Positions 28,801 to 37,426 of a DNA stretch of 64,000 nucleotides are shown here, one piece after another. Within the stretch, counting starts at the first letter, position 1, and each line of letters opens with the position of its first letter. The translations under genes were made by a program, and so were the position numbers. Source of the DNA: Autumnicola patrickiae (lineage in GTDB: Bacteria; Bacteroidota; Bacteroidia; Flavobacteriales; Flavobacteriaceae); assembly GCF_031846525.1 (NCBI RefSeq), contig NZ_JAVRHM010000002.1, positions 1-64,000 of the forward strand, in the 5' to 3' direction. The notes beneath the pieces are model-generated. The model searched no databases. It was not told where the DNA came from and saw only the letters and a list, made by a program, of their open reading frames with translations.

Positions 28801-29619
28801 ATGAAGCTGAATACTATTCCGAAGATAAAAAATACAGATTCAAACAACTTCTTTTTGCTTTGCGGCCCCTGTGCTATTGAAGGAGAAGAAATGGCTTTAA
28901 GAATAGCTGAAAGAGTTGTAGAAATCACCAGCAAACTGGAAATTCCTTACGTTTTTAAAGGTTCCTTTAAAAAAGCAAACAGAAGCAGGATAGACAGTTT
29001 CACCGGAATTGGAGACGAAAAAGCATTGAAAATCCTCAGAAAAGTTTCCGAAACTTTTGATGTTCCCACCATCACCGATATCCACGAAATAAGCGATGCC
29101 GCACTTGCTGCCGAATATGTTGATATTTTACAAATTCCGGCGTTTCTTGTAAGACAAACAGATCTTGTTGTTGCTGCCGCGGAAACCGGAAAAACGGTTA
29201 ACCTAAAAAAAGGTCAGTTTATGAGTCCGGAAAGCATGAAACACGCTGTTACGAAAGTCCGCGACTGCAACAACGAAAATGTAATGGTGACAGACCGTGG
29301 GACGATGTTTGGCTACAGTGATATGATTGTTGATTTTAGAGGCATCCCTACGATGAAAGAGTATGCGACTACGGTTTTGGATGTCACACACTCCCTACAG
29401 CAACCCAACCAGAGCAGCGGAGTAACCGGTGGCCGTCCCGATATGATAGAAACCATCGCCAGGGCAGGAATTGCTACCGGAGTGGACGGTTTATTTATGG
29501 AAACGCATTTTGATCCTGCAAATGCCAAAAGTGACGGTGCGAATATGCTCCACCTGGATCATTTAGAAAAAGTACTGAGCCATCTTGTGGCGATTAGGAA
29601 GACTATAAATGGATTCTAG
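28801..29619 (+). CDS. kdsA: 3-deoxy-D-manno-octulosonate-8-phosphate synthase
   Basis: Condenses phosphoenolpyruvate and arabinose 5-phosphate to KDO-8-phosphate for lipopolysaccharide. The 272-aa TIM-barrel enzyme shows LLCGPCAIEGEEMA, GSFKKANRSRIDSFTGIGDE, TDIHE, QIPAFLVRQTDL, RGTMFGYSDMIVDFRGIP and METHFDPANAKSDG. The Cys at residue 24 (CGPCAIE) occupies the metal-ligand position, which in the E. coli enzyme is Asn; this one is therefore of the metal-dependent class. The open frame extends 48 codons upstream to a TTG, but the ATG at 28801 is the conserved start and lies downstream of a TATCTTTG box. Confidence 0.95.
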   Translation: MKLNTIPKIKNTDSNNFFLLCGPCAIEGEEMALRIAERVVEITSKLEIPYVFKGSFKKANRSRIDSFTGIGDEKALKILRKVSETFDVPTITDIHEISDAALAAEYVDILQIPAFLVRQTDLVVAAAETGKTVNLKKGQFMSPESMKHAVTKVRDCNNENVMVTDRGTMFGYSDMIVDFRGIPTMKEYATTVLDVTHSLQQPNQSSGVTGGRPDMIETIARAGIATGVDGLFMETHFDPANAKSDGANMLHLDHLEKVLSHLVAIRKTINGF

Positions 29620-29706
29620 GTGATCCTTAACTGAAGATCTGATGAGCGACAATGTCTCCCCGGAGCTTATAAGCACTAACTTAATGGTCAACAAATACTT
29701 AAAGCT

Positions 29707-30006
29707 ATGATTTCAAAAATAAAGGGGGAAACTATATTTTATTCGGCTATTTCTATTTTCTGTTATTTCACGTTTTTGTTTTATAACGAATACGTGCTGA
29801 AATTGGAAAATTTTGTAATTGGTTTTTTTCAGGAGCTCTTAACAATCCCTTTTTTAGGCTTACAATTCCTCCTCTTCGTGTTTGTTTTCAATAGAATAGT
29901 CAGAAGAAAAGAATTTTCCATAAAAAACTATTCCTTCTGGGCATTTTGGATTCTGCTTGTTAGTAATTCTATAACTCTGGGTAGTTTTTTCCTGAATATT
30001 GGTTAA
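29707..30006 (+). CDS. Small membrane protein, unknown
   Basis: A 99-aa protein with three hydrophobic segments (about 8-27, 40-64 and 75-97) separated by short basic loops (RIVRRKEFSIKNYS). I do not recognise a family. The start ATG at 29707 follows an AAAGCT-type leader about 90 bp after kdsA. A sense copy of the dispersed 3'-end motif lies downstream at 30091-30113. It is probably real because of its clean transmembrane pattern, but could be lineage-specific. Confidence 0.6.
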   Translation: MISKIKGETIFYSAISIFCYFTFLFYNEYVLKLENFVIGFFQELLTIPFLGLQFLLFVFVFNRIVRRKEFSIKNYSFWAFWILLVSNSITLGSFFLNIG

Positions 30007-30129
30007 GTAACATTCCGATAAGCCCGATCTCGCTAGCATCGATACTGGTAGTTAATCAAAAAAAAACTTTAAACGGAAACTTCTCTCTAAACCGAAAATT
30101 GTCATTTTGAGAGCCAGACTTTTTGGAGG

Positions 30130-30897
30130 TCACTTTATCTGAAGTTGCACCATTACCGGAAAATGATCTGAAGGATATTTTTGATCATAAGAATTATTCA
30201 GCACCCCGTACTTTGATACTTCTACTCCTTCTGAAATAAAGATATAATCAATCCGGGAGATTGGTAGCTCATTATATTCATAGGCATTGAAAGTTTTATC
30301 CGGACCAAAAGGGGCCTCTTTGCTAATCGTTTTGCTGTCGTTCAGCTTTTTAGAAAGGTATTTAATACTTTTAGATTCCGGTTCCAGGTTAAAATCCCCT
30401 GTCAGGATTACAGGATAATTTTTCAGGTTCACTTCTTCTATTTTTTGCCAAAGAAGCTTTACGCTTTCTTCCCGCGCTTTATCTCCTCTATGATCAAGAT
30501 GAGTATTGAAGTGCCAGAATTTCTTTCCTGTTCCTTTCTCCTGAAACAGCACATACGTACAGATACGCGGATAAGCAGCGTCCCATCCTTTGGAATATTT
30601 TTCGGGAGTTTCAGAAAGCCAGAAAGTGTTACTCTCCAGCACTTCAAATTTTTCTGTTTTATACAAAACAGGAGTCAATTCCCCTTTTCCATCCTCGTTA
30701 CGACCAGTACCTATATAAGAATAGCCTGGCAAATGCTCCTTAAAATAATCCAGTTGCTCATGCAGCGCTTCCTGCAGGCCAAAAATGTCGGGAGCATAGA
30801 ATTGCATAAGGCTGGTTAGAGACTTCTTTCTTTTGGACCAGCTGTTTTCACCATCCTTTTCGTTGGCATACTTAATATTGTAGGTCATTAACTTCAT
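30130..30897 (-). CDS. Endonuclease/exonuclease/phosphatase family protein
   Basis: A 255-aa single EEP domain. Visible residues fit the DNase I-like fold: MTYNIKYAN, the metal Glu in FGLQEALHEQL, RICTYVLF, the His in FNTHLDHRG, VILTGDFNLEPES, and the final SDHFPVMVQL. No nucleic-acid-specific features stand out, so it could act on DNA, phosphoinositides or sphingomyelin. The ATG at 30897 starts the conserved strand; the frame is open upstream as far as 31047 through the promoter region of the divergent gene, and those starts are rejected. Confidence 0.88.
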   Translation of the reverse strand: MKLMTYNIKYANEKDGENSWSKRKKSLTSLMQFYAPDIFGLQEALHEQLDYFKEHLPGYSYIGTGRNEDGKGELTPVLYKTEKFEVLESNTFWLSETPEKYSKGWDAAYPRICTYVLFQEKGTGKKFWHFNTHLDHRGDKAREESVKLLWQKIEEVNLKNYPVILTGDFNLEPESKSIKYLSKKLNDSKTISKEAPFGPDKTFNAYEYNELPISRIDYIFISEGVEVSKYGVLNNSYDQKYPSDHFPVMVQLQIK

Positions 30898-31049
30898 AAA
30901 CTTATTGTATGGTTTCGCAGTAGGATTGAAAATTAAGAGGAAAAATTTAATCTGCATATTAAATTTTCTTAAAGATGAAGTGGTAAAAGTGCTGCGGACA
31001 ATCAGAAATTTTCCCGAAGAAATTGTAAAAGTAAAGAAATTTATCACTT

Positions 31050-31066
31050 ACTTTGTAATTCAAAGT
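31050..31066. promoter_or_regulatory. Palindromic operator ACTTTG-N5-CAAAGT (copy 1)
   Basis: Arms ACTTTG / CAAAGT with spacer TAATT, 8 bp upstream of the membrane-protein start at 31075. A TTACTTTG-type -7 box is embedded in it. The same arms recur at 32063. Confidence 0.6.
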
Positions 31067-31074
31067 ACTTCATA

Positions 31075-31716
31075 ATGGAAAACAAAAAGTATCTGAATGA
31101 TCTAAGTGAGATCAGGGAAATGATGAGCCGCTCCTCAAGGTTTATTTCCCTTAGCGGATTATCGGGAGTTTTCGCGGGCGTATATGCCATTATAGGCGCA
31201 GCGGTAGCCAAAAGTCTTTTGGCCAGCCACGGTAACGTTTATGATAAAGGCGCCAATGCTTTAAGTATGAATACGGAAGATTCCCAGCTAAGAGCAGAAT
31301 TAATCCTTGTTGCTGTTAGTGTCCTTATACTCGCTATTGCAACTGCCATTTTCCTCACAACGCGCAAAGCCAAAAAGAACAATCAGAAAATATGGGATAG
31401 TACAAGCCGAAGATTGCTCACCAACTTTTTTGCCCCTTTAAGCGCAGGTGGAATGTTTTGTTTAGTTTTATTACAGTATGAACTTGTAGGGCTTATTGCC
31501 CCAGCCATGTTACTTTTTTACGGAATGTCATTGGTGAATGCCAGCAAATATACCTTTAGTGACTTAAGGTCTTTGGGTTATGCAAATATGCTTCTCGGAT
31601 TAATTGCCACGCAGTTTATTGGCTATGGAATTTACTTTTGGGCAATGGGATTTGGAGTTTTTCACATTATTTATGGCCTGGTAATGTACAATAAATATGA
31701 GCGAAAAAGAGCTTAG
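31075..31716 (+). CDS. Six-helix membrane protein of the creD locus
   Basis: A 213-aa integral membrane protein with about six hydrophobic segments (about 24-48, 77-97, 117-137, 139-160, 168-190 and 192-208); the N-terminus is charged and cytoplasmic-looking. No family name comes to mind. The ATG lies just behind an operator palindrome, and the winged-helix gene begins immediately after the stop codon, so the two are translationally coupled. This suggests a sensor or partner for the regulator; that is inference. Confidence 0.8.
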   Translation: MENKKYLNDLSEIREMMSRSSRFISLSGLSGVFAGVYAIIGAAVAKSLLASHGNVYDKGANALSMNTEDSQLRAELILVAVSVLILAIATAIFLTTRKAKKNNQKIWDSTSRRLLTNFFAPLSAGGMFCLVLLQYELVGLIAPAMLLFYGMSLVNASKYTFSDLRSLGYANMLLGLIATQFIGYGIYFWAMGFGVFHIIYGLVMYNKYERKRA

Positions 31717-32022
31717 ATGAAAAACATAATCGGCAACATAAATAAAGCTTTTGATCATCGCATTAGGCTCGGGATTATGAGTATTCTTATGGTCAACGAG
31801 TTTGCTGATTTTAAATCCCTGAAGGAACTTTTAGGTGCTACAGACGGGAATATTGCCAGCCATACCAAGGCTCTGGAAAAACAAAAATATATAAAAGTGG
31901 AAAAATCATTTATAAACCGAAAACCAAACACCCGCTACCTGGTAACAGACAAAGGCCGGAAAGCTTTTCAGGAACATCTGGATGCACTGGAAAAACTTCT
32001 CAATTCAGGAAAAGGAGGTTAA
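31717..32022 (+). CDS. Winged-helix transcriptional regulator (ArsR/MarR-like)
   Basis: A 101-aa single winged-helix domain: FDHRIRLGIMSILMVN, the recognition helix segment TDGNIASHTKALEKQKYIKVEKSF, the wing NRKPNTRYLVTDKGRKAFQEHLDALEKLL. It starts immediately after the stop of the membrane protein gene. Small regulators of this form (DUF-type, often annotated transcriptional regulator) usually act on their own operon. The matching palindromes at 31050 and 32063 bracket it and are its obvious candidate operators. Confidence 0.88.
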   Translation: MKNIIGNINKAFDHRIRLGIMSILMVNEFADFKSLKELLGATDGNIASHTKALEKQKYIKVEKSFINRKPNTRYLVTDKGRKAFQEHLDALEKLLNSGKGG

Positions 32023-32062
32023 TCCCAGAGAAACAATAAAAAGAAAAAAATTTTATGTATAA

Positions 32063-32079
32063 ACTTTGAATTTCAAAGT
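32063..32079. promoter_or_regulatory. Palindromic operator ACTTTG-N5-CAAAGT (copy 2)
   Basis: Arms identical to the copy at 31050, spacer AATTT. It lies 34 bp upstream of the small membrane protein at 32113. Both copies are followed by ACTT. Confidence 0.65.
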
Positions 32080-32112
32080 ACTTTAATATTTTGTTAACTA
32101 TAATTAATCATC

Positions 32113-32397
32113 ATGAAAAACAAAAGATTTTTAACCATTGTACTTATTGTTGGAGCACTATTATTAATTCCGTTAATCGCAATGCAATTCACCGATGAAG
32201 TGGTATGGACAATTTCCGATTTTCTTGTCGCCGGAATACTTCTTTTTGGCACCGGTCTCGCCATTGACCTTGTTCTAAGGAAGATTTCCACTACAAAAAA
32301 CCAGATTATTGTATGCGGAATTATCCTTGCAACATTATTTATAATCTGGGCAGAACTGGCTGTGGGTATATTTGGAACTCCTTTCGCAGGAAGTTAA
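32113..32397 (+). CDS. Small three-helix membrane protein of the creD locus
   Basis: A 94-aa protein with three predicted membrane helices (about 7-25, 32-55 and 65-86) and a short basic loop (LRKISTTKNQ). Family unknown to me. It is the first gene behind the second operator palindrome. Likely first gene of a transcript that continues into the DUF2236 and creD genes. Confidence 0.75.
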   Translation: MKNKRFLTIVLIVGALLLIPLIAMQFTDEVVWTISDFLVAGILLFGTGLAIDLVLRKISTTKNQIIVCGIILATLFIIWAELAVGIFGTPFAGS

Positions 32398-32435
32398 GCT
32401 AAAGGAGAAAGTTAAACAGCAGCAATTAAAAGGTT

Positions 32436-33206
32436 ATGACGACAAAATATTTTGTAGATAAGGATTCTATAGTACGGCAAATCTGGGGGAAAGGAGACAC
32501 CATCCTTTTTATCTTTGTAGGCGCTTCCGCAGAATTTGCACTTAACAAAGCGGTAGATTGGCTTTATTTTACGGGACGGCTTCCCGCTGATCCTCTGGGA
32601 AGGCTCTTCTCAACTGTATCTTATGCCAGAGAAATAGTTTTTTCTGAAGAACAATCGGCACTTCGAGCTATAAACTGCATTAACAATATACATTCCGCAG
32701 TGGAAAACAGCCGCGGCGCAAAAATTCCGGACTGGGCATACAAGGATGTTCTTTTTATGCTTATAGATTATTCCATCAGATCCTTTGAATTGCTGGAGCG
32801 TAGTCTCACTTTAGCCGAAAAGCAGGAAGTATTTCATGTGTTTTACCGGGTAGGCGAATACATGAAATTAAAGGACTTGCCGTCCAGTTTTAAAAACTAT
32901 AAAAAGATGCGCCAAACACACCTGCAACAGGATCTTTATTACGGAAAATATACAGAGGATCTATTCATACAATATCAGCAACATCTCGGTTTTGTCCGTT
33001 ATTGCTTATTAACAGAAACCCAAAATCTCATTTGTCCATACGCAGTGCGGCAGTTCCTGGGGTTTTGGAGAACCTCCTTATTAAAACCGGTGATCTTCTT
33101 TTACAAAATAAGCAGAAGCATAAAAATTGACTGGCTACTGAAACAACTCATCCTTCCACCTGCTTACAAAAAAGAAATACGCTCACTGGACAGTTTTCCG
33201 GCTTGA
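32436..33206 (+). CDS. DUF2236 (MpaB/latex-clearing-type oxygenase family) protein
   Basis: A 256-aa helical protein with the family start DSIVRQIWGKGDTILFIFVGASAEFALNKAVDW and the later block DPLGRLFSTVSYAREIVFS. The family includes MpaB and haem-containing rubber oxygenases, but most short members have no tested activity. The conserved haem-ligating His of the catalytic members is not obvious here. It lies 38 bp after the three-helix protein and 99 bp before creD. Confidence 0.75.
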   Translation: MTTKYFVDKDSIVRQIWGKGDTILFIFVGASAEFALNKAVDWLYFTGRLPADPLGRLFSTVSYAREIVFSEEQSALRAINCINNIHSAVENSRGAKIPDWAYKDVLFMLIDYSIRSFELLERSLTLAEKQEVFHVFYRVGEYMKLKDLPSSFKNYKKMRQTHLQQDLYYGKYTEDLFIQYQQHLGFVRYCLLTETQNLICPYAVRQFLGFWRTSLLKPVIFFYKISRSIKIDWLLKQLILPPAYKKEIRSLDSFPA

Positions 33207-33305
33207 AACTGAGAACGCCATGAAAATTTGTCAAGTTTTGTAAAGAAAGAATTAATTGAAGCCACTATCAGGGGGAAAAAACACATCATCTAAATCAATC
33301 AAAAA

Positions 33306-34688
33306 ATGAACGATCAAACATCACAAAACACCGGTAGTAAAATAATCTATTGGATTAAAAATTCCATTTCCGCAAGAATGTTTATGGTAGGAGCCCTTAT
33401 TCTTATCTTACTCATCCCCCTCCTATTTGTTCAGGAATTAATAAGAGAAAGAGCTATTCGCCAGGAGAATGTGGTTTCAGAAATAAATGATAAATGGGGA
33501 GATGAGGTGCTGGTATATGGTCCTGTGCTGAAAATTCCTTACCGTACCTTTCGGGAAAAATCGATTACTAACTCCCAAACAAAAGAAGTTACTACTGAAA
33601 GTATTGAAGAAGTACGATATGCTTATTTCCTTCCGAAGGAACTTAACATCAAAGCTCTTGTAAACCCCGAAATGAAAAAGCGCGGGATTTACAAAACTGC
33701 AGTGTATAAAAGTAGAACCGAATTAACAGGAAGCTTTTCTGTTCCCAATTTTGATGAAGAAGACATAGCCGAAGAGCATATTATCTGGGAGAAATCCAGG
33801 ATTATCTTCCAAATTTCTAACCTAAAAGGTGTAAATGAACAGGTGAACATCAGCCTCGGCCATGTGCAGTACAATTTCACCTCTAAATATCAGGAACAAA
33901 CTTCCCTTCCCGGGGCAGAAAGACAATTGTTTTCTATGGAAAGCGAATCTTTAAAAGAAAAATCCCTTCCCCAAAAGAATCCTGTTTCTTTCAGTATGCA
34001 ACTTTCAGTTAACGGCAGTTCCCAAATTAGCTTTGTTCCTGTTGGCAAAATTACAGAAGCTCAAATTAGCTCCAACTGGAAAACTAACAATTTCACGGGC
34101 AATTTTCTTCCTTATAATGAAGACAAAATCACCGCTGAAGGTTTTAATGCAAAGTGGAAAATCCTGGATATTAACCGGCCTTTTCCGCAAAGTTTTATTA
34201 GTACACTTCCCAATCTCTCAGAATATGCCTTTGGAGTAAATTTTATGATTCCGGTAGATGAATATCAAAAAAGTGAACGTGCAGCAAAATATGGTTTCCT
34301 GGTTATAGGACTCACCTTCCTCCTCTTCTTCCTTATCCAAACGTTGAGCAATATTCCCATACATCCATTCCAGTATGTAATGATAGGACTCGGGCTTGTT
34401 ATGTTTTATACGTTACTTATTTCTATTTCAGAACACAGCAGTTTTCTTAAAGCTTATTTAATTGCCGGAACTGCCATAATCCTGTTGATTACACTTTACT
34501 CCAAAAGTATTTTAAAGGGCTGGAAGTTTCCCTTATTCATTGGGCTTGCCCTTAGTGCCCTTTACTCTTTTATTTACATCATCATTCAGCTGGAAAGCTA
34601 TGCCCTTTTAGTAGGAAGCATTGGCCTCTTCATGATTCTTGCCGGAGTAATGTATGCTTCAAGAAAAATTGATTGGGAAAATTATTGA
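33306..34688 (+). CDS. creD: Inner-membrane protein CreD
   Basis: A 460-aa member of the CreD cell-envelope-integrity family. One N-terminal helix (about 24-44), a periplasmic beta-rich region (about 50-320) starting with RQENVVSEINDKWGDEVLVYGPVLKIPY, and five or six C-terminal helices beginning near YGFLVIGLTFLLFFLIQ. In gamma-proteobacteria creD is controlled by CreBC and affects beta-lactam and colicin tolerance; here there is no CreBC and the neighbouring winged-helix regulator is a candidate controller. Full length. Confidence 0.93.
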   Translation: MNDQTSQNTGSKIIYWIKNSISARMFMVGALILILLIPLLFVQELIRERAIRQENVVSEINDKWGDEVLVYGPVLKIPYRTFREKSITNSQTKEVTTESIEEVRYAYFLPKELNIKALVNPEMKKRGIYKTAVYKSRTELTGSFSVPNFDEEDIAEEHIIWEKSRIIFQISNLKGVNEQVNISLGHVQYNFTSKYQEQTSLPGAERQLFSMESESLKEKSLPQKNPVSFSMQLSVNGSSQISFVPVGKITEAQISSNWKTNNFTGNFLPYNEDKITAEGFNAKWKILDINRPFPQSFISTLPNLSEYAFGVNFMIPVDEYQKSERAAKYGFLVIGLTFLLFFLIQTLSNIPIHPFQYVMIGLGLVMFYTLLISISEHSSFLKAYLIAGTAIILLITLYSKSILKGWKFPLFIGLALSALYSFIYIIIQLESYALLVGSIGLFMILAGVMYASRKIDWENY

Positions 34689-35104
34689 GCTAATGAACTT
34701 TTCCCGCAAAATTTGATCAGATTTAGCGCCTAATCCCGGCAAAAAAAAGCATTTTTAGCCAAATTATTCTGGCAATGCAATTGTGGAGGTAAACAGTGGC
34801 AAATTTATCATATTCAGCACAGGTGTTGAATAATTCTAATCGCAGATAAAGGATACAAATATTTATATGTACCTTTGCATTCCGCATTTGAAAGGTGGTC
34901 GAAAATTGCCATTTGGAAGGCTGCCTTAGGAATTGCAGCGAAAGTCCTTTTTATTTTGTTATTCGACTCTGTTCGAAACAGCGAAAAGAAAAGAATAGAA
35001 GCGGAAAGCGCGACCGCCGAAGACCTGAACTTGTTAAAGGTGAAATTGAGAGTGCGGTTTGGCATGAAAAATGCAAGAATATATAAGAAGTTCTTTTACA
35101 TAAT
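34689..35104. other. Intergenic region between creD and ssrA
   Basis: Contains a sense copy of the dispersed 3'-end motif at 34897-34919 (GGTCGAAAATTGCCATTTGG) and a TACCTTTG box at 34870-34877, about 230 bp upstream of the tmRNA. Short overlapping ORFs on both strands here have no family features and are not annotated. I see no strong promoter box at the expected distance from the tmRNA start. Confidence 0.5.
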
Positions 35105-35501
35105 GGGGTCGACTTGGTTTTGACAGCGAGTCTAATTGAGTTGTAAGCACGTCGAGCGCTGGGATATAGCTCGTAAATCTCATATTTCACACTTTTTTAA
35201 ACGGCGAGAATAACTACGCCTTGGCTGCGTAACCGAATCACAGTAGGTTACACTTAGTCCCTGCAAGGCAGGGAGCCAAGATGTCTCGTGGAAGCCTTGA
35301 TTTACGGCGTCCACAACAGAGGCACCGATAAAGTAAATATAGGAACTGCAGGGCCTTGATGTAGTTTCGAAATCTAAGCGAGGATACGTGTAAAGTTGGT
35401 GGTTTTCGGCCGGCTTTGCATCGACAACCAAACGAAGGCTAAGCGTGTAGAAAGCATCTGAATTGCTTGTTTGGACGAGGGTTCGAACCCCTCCGACTCC
35501 A
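35105..35501 (+). ncRNA. ssrA: Transfer-messenger RNA (tmRNA)
   Basis: Rescues stalled ribosomes and tags the unfinished protein. The 397-nt gene has a tRNA-like acceptor stem: 5' GGGGTCG pairs with 3' CGACTCC, discriminator A, CCA not encoded. The T arm is GAGGG-TTCGAAC-CCCTC near 35478-35494. The tag frame starts with GGC at 35203 and reads GENNYALAA followed by TAA (35230-35232), the usual -ALAA degradation signal. The middle holds pseudoknot-type helices. It is the integration site for the mobile element that starts just behind it. Confidence 0.96.
35480..35501 (+). other. Probable attL: 3' end of ssrA
   Basis: The T-loop/acceptor end of the tmRNA (TTCGAACCCCTCCGACTCC) next to an integrase gene is the classic crossover segment for ssrA-specific elements. 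The second copy (attR) should lie beyond 64,000; I found no second copy within the window. The exact core cannot be set without attR. Confidence 0.6.
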
Positions 35502-35524
35502 CTTTTTGAGTAGCAAACTCAATC

Positions 35525-35559
35525 AAAAACCCCGAAATCCTAGGATTTACGGGGTTTTT
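35525..35559 (+). terminator. Terminator downstream of ssrA
   Basis: AAAAACCCCG and CGGGGTTTTT arms with an inner AAATCC / GGATTT stem, followed by T. It lies on the element side of the junction. Confidence 0.9.
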
Positions 35560-35582
35560 CATTTTTAATGATGTCGTTTAAT

Positions 35583-35600
35583 ATCAATTGATATCAAATT
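35583..35600. repeat. 18-bp repeat ATCAATTGAYATCAAATT, copy 1
   Basis: Seventeen of eighteen bases match 38234-38251 in the same orientation. Located between attL and the integrase gene, so it could be an arm-type integrase site. It forms a palindrome around CAATTG. Confidence 0.45.
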
Positions 35601-35763
35601 ATTTGTGTGCAATTCGGTGAGCACTATAATCAATGAAAAATTGCACACTGAAGAGTCTAAAATAGCCCATAATCCGCTTTATTCCAGTTCTTTAAAAAAT
35701 CATAAAGTTTTAAATGACATGGTAAAATAATGTACATTAATCACTCATTTTAAAGCTGAAATT

Positions 35764-37026
35764 ATGGACACTTATCATCACGTATCATTTTACACCAGAA
35801 AAAGTCGTAGCAACAAGTCAACAGAAAGTGATATTTACCTACGAGTAACGGTCGATTCCAAGCGATCTGACATGAGCATTGGAAGAAAAGTTGACCCTCG
35901 AAAATGGAATTCTACTTCCGAAAAAATGATGGGGCGCAGCCAAGAAGCTCAGGAAGTGAATAACTACATGGACGTTTTGAAAAATAAATTGAAACGAATC
36001 CAGCAAAATTTTTTAGACCGAGATCAGCGAATTACGCCAACCACATTGATCAGAGAATTGAAAGGCGAGAACAAGGATAATTCTAAAATGGCCCTGAAAG
36101 TTTTCAAAGAGCACAACGAGCAAATGGACCGCCTTTCCGGAAAAAGTATTTCTAAGAGCACTGCTAAGCGCTACTGGACCTGTTACAATCATGTAGAACA
36201 ATTCATTAATGAAGTTTACAGGTCTGACGATTACCGGATGAAGGACATCGACCATCAATTTATCACCAGGTTTGAATATTTTTTAAAAACGGAAAGAGAA
36301 TGCAATCACAATTCTGCCCTGAAGTATGTCAACAACTTTAAGAAGATCATCCGCATTGCGCTTGCCAATCAATGGATGGACAGGGATCCTTTTTATAATT
36401 ATAAAGTACAATTTGAATCTGTGGAGCGCGAATTCCTTAATGAAGATGAAGTTAAGGCTCTCGTAGAAAAAGAACTTCATTTTGACCGTTTAAGAGTTGT
36501 CAGAGATCTATTTGTCTTTAGTTGTTATACCGGGTTGGCTTATGGTGATGTTGAAAAACTTACTGAAAATGATATTACAAAGGGTCTCGATGGGGGAAAA
36601 TGGATAAGAACAAAAAGAAAAAAGACTAAATCCTTAAGCAGCATTCCTTTACTTCCCATAGCTGAAGAAATCATCGAACGCTATAAAGATTATCCCAGAG
36701 TTAAGAATAAGCATTGTATTCTTCCGGTTCCCAGTAATCAAAGATATAACGCCTACTTAAAAGAAATAGCAATGATGTGCGGGATAAAAAAATCCCTTAC
36801 CACCCACTTGGCTAGACACACCTTTGCCACCACCATTACCTTAACTAATGGAGTTCCAATAGAATCGGTGAGTAAAATGCTAGGTCATAAAGATCTTAGA
36901 ACTACCCAGCACTATGCCAAAATTGTGGATAGAAAAATAAGTGATGATATGAAAGCGTTAAGAGCAAAACTAGAAGAAAAGGAAAATAAAGATTCAGATA
37001 AACCCTCTTCTAAGAAGAAAAAATAG
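35764..37026 (+). CDS. Tyrosine recombinase (CTnDOT-type integrase)
   Basis: A 420-aa site-specific recombinase: an N-terminal arm-binding region (about 1-100), a SAM-like core-binding domain (about 110-215), and a catalytic domain (about 225-400). Catalytic residues seen: H348 and R351 in THLARHTFA, H375 in LGHKD, and the nucleophile Y384 in TTQHYAKI. The first arginine of the R-H-R-Y set is Ala (A259, in CYTGLAYGD), as in IntDOT-type enzymes, which lack it and still work. Transcribed away from the tmRNA. It catalyses integration at ssrA. Confidence 0.93.
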   Translation: MDTYHHVSFYTRKSRSNKSTESDIYLRVTVDSKRSDMSIGRKVDPRKWNSTSEKMMGRSQEAQEVNNYMDVLKNKLKRIQQNFLDRDQRITPTTLIRELKGENKDNSKMALKVFKEHNEQMDRLSGKSISKSTAKRYWTCYNHVEQFINEVYRSDDYRMKDIDHQFITRFEYFLKTERECNHNSALKYVNNFKKIIRIALANQWMDRDPFYNYKVQFESVEREFLNEDEVKALVEKELHFDRLRVVRDLFVFSCYTGLAYGDVEKLTENDITKGLDGGKWIRTKRKKTKSLSSIPLLPIAEEIIERYKDYPRVKNKHCILPVPSNQRYNAYLKEIAMMCGIKKSLTTHLARHTFATTITLTNGVPIESVSKMLGHKDLRTTQHYAKIVDRKISDDMKALRAKLEEKENKDSDKPSSKKKK

Positions 37027-37084
37027 CGTGTTATTCTGTTCATTCCAGGTCACAAAGCTTGTCAATACCTGATTGTAATTTAGC

Positions 37085-37426
37085 CTACTCTTCATTAAAA
37101 AGATCTAGTACCTCCCTTTGAGGGTCTGTAATATAGTTACCCAAGGCTCTCAAGGCCCTTTCCTGGATTTTACCGAAGCTTTCTGATTCTAAATTACCAC
37201 TGGCAATGCAAAAATCTTCAAAATGAAGAATTTGAGAGAGGTAAGTGTCATTCTCACCATAGTACATGATAGTAACATTACTGCCACTAAAAGCCAATTG
37301 TAACGAATAATCTATGTTCTTAAAATAGTCCGGGGTATGGATATCTGGCATTTCCAATGATACTTTGTTGGTTTCCGGATCATAAGACAGCAAGGTTGGT
37401 AAATAAACTTTCCCCAATTCTAACAT
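37085..37426 (-). CDS. Hypothetical protein
   Basis: A 113-aa soluble protein with acidic and aromatic character; no signal, no membrane segment and no recognised motif. The frame is convergent with the integrase. I cannot name a family. It may be element cargo of unknown role. Confidence 0.55.
   Translation of the reverse strand: MLELGKVYLPTLLSYDPETNKVSLEMPDIHTPDYFKNIDYSLQLAFSGSNVTIMYYGENDTYLSQILHFEDFCIASGNLESESFGKIQERALRALGNYITDPQREVLDLFNEE

Noticed and set aside
34814..35190. Overlapping short ORFs on both strands upstream of and into ssrA
   Set aside because: They cover the tmRNA promoter region and RNA gene; no family features or ribosome-binding sites.
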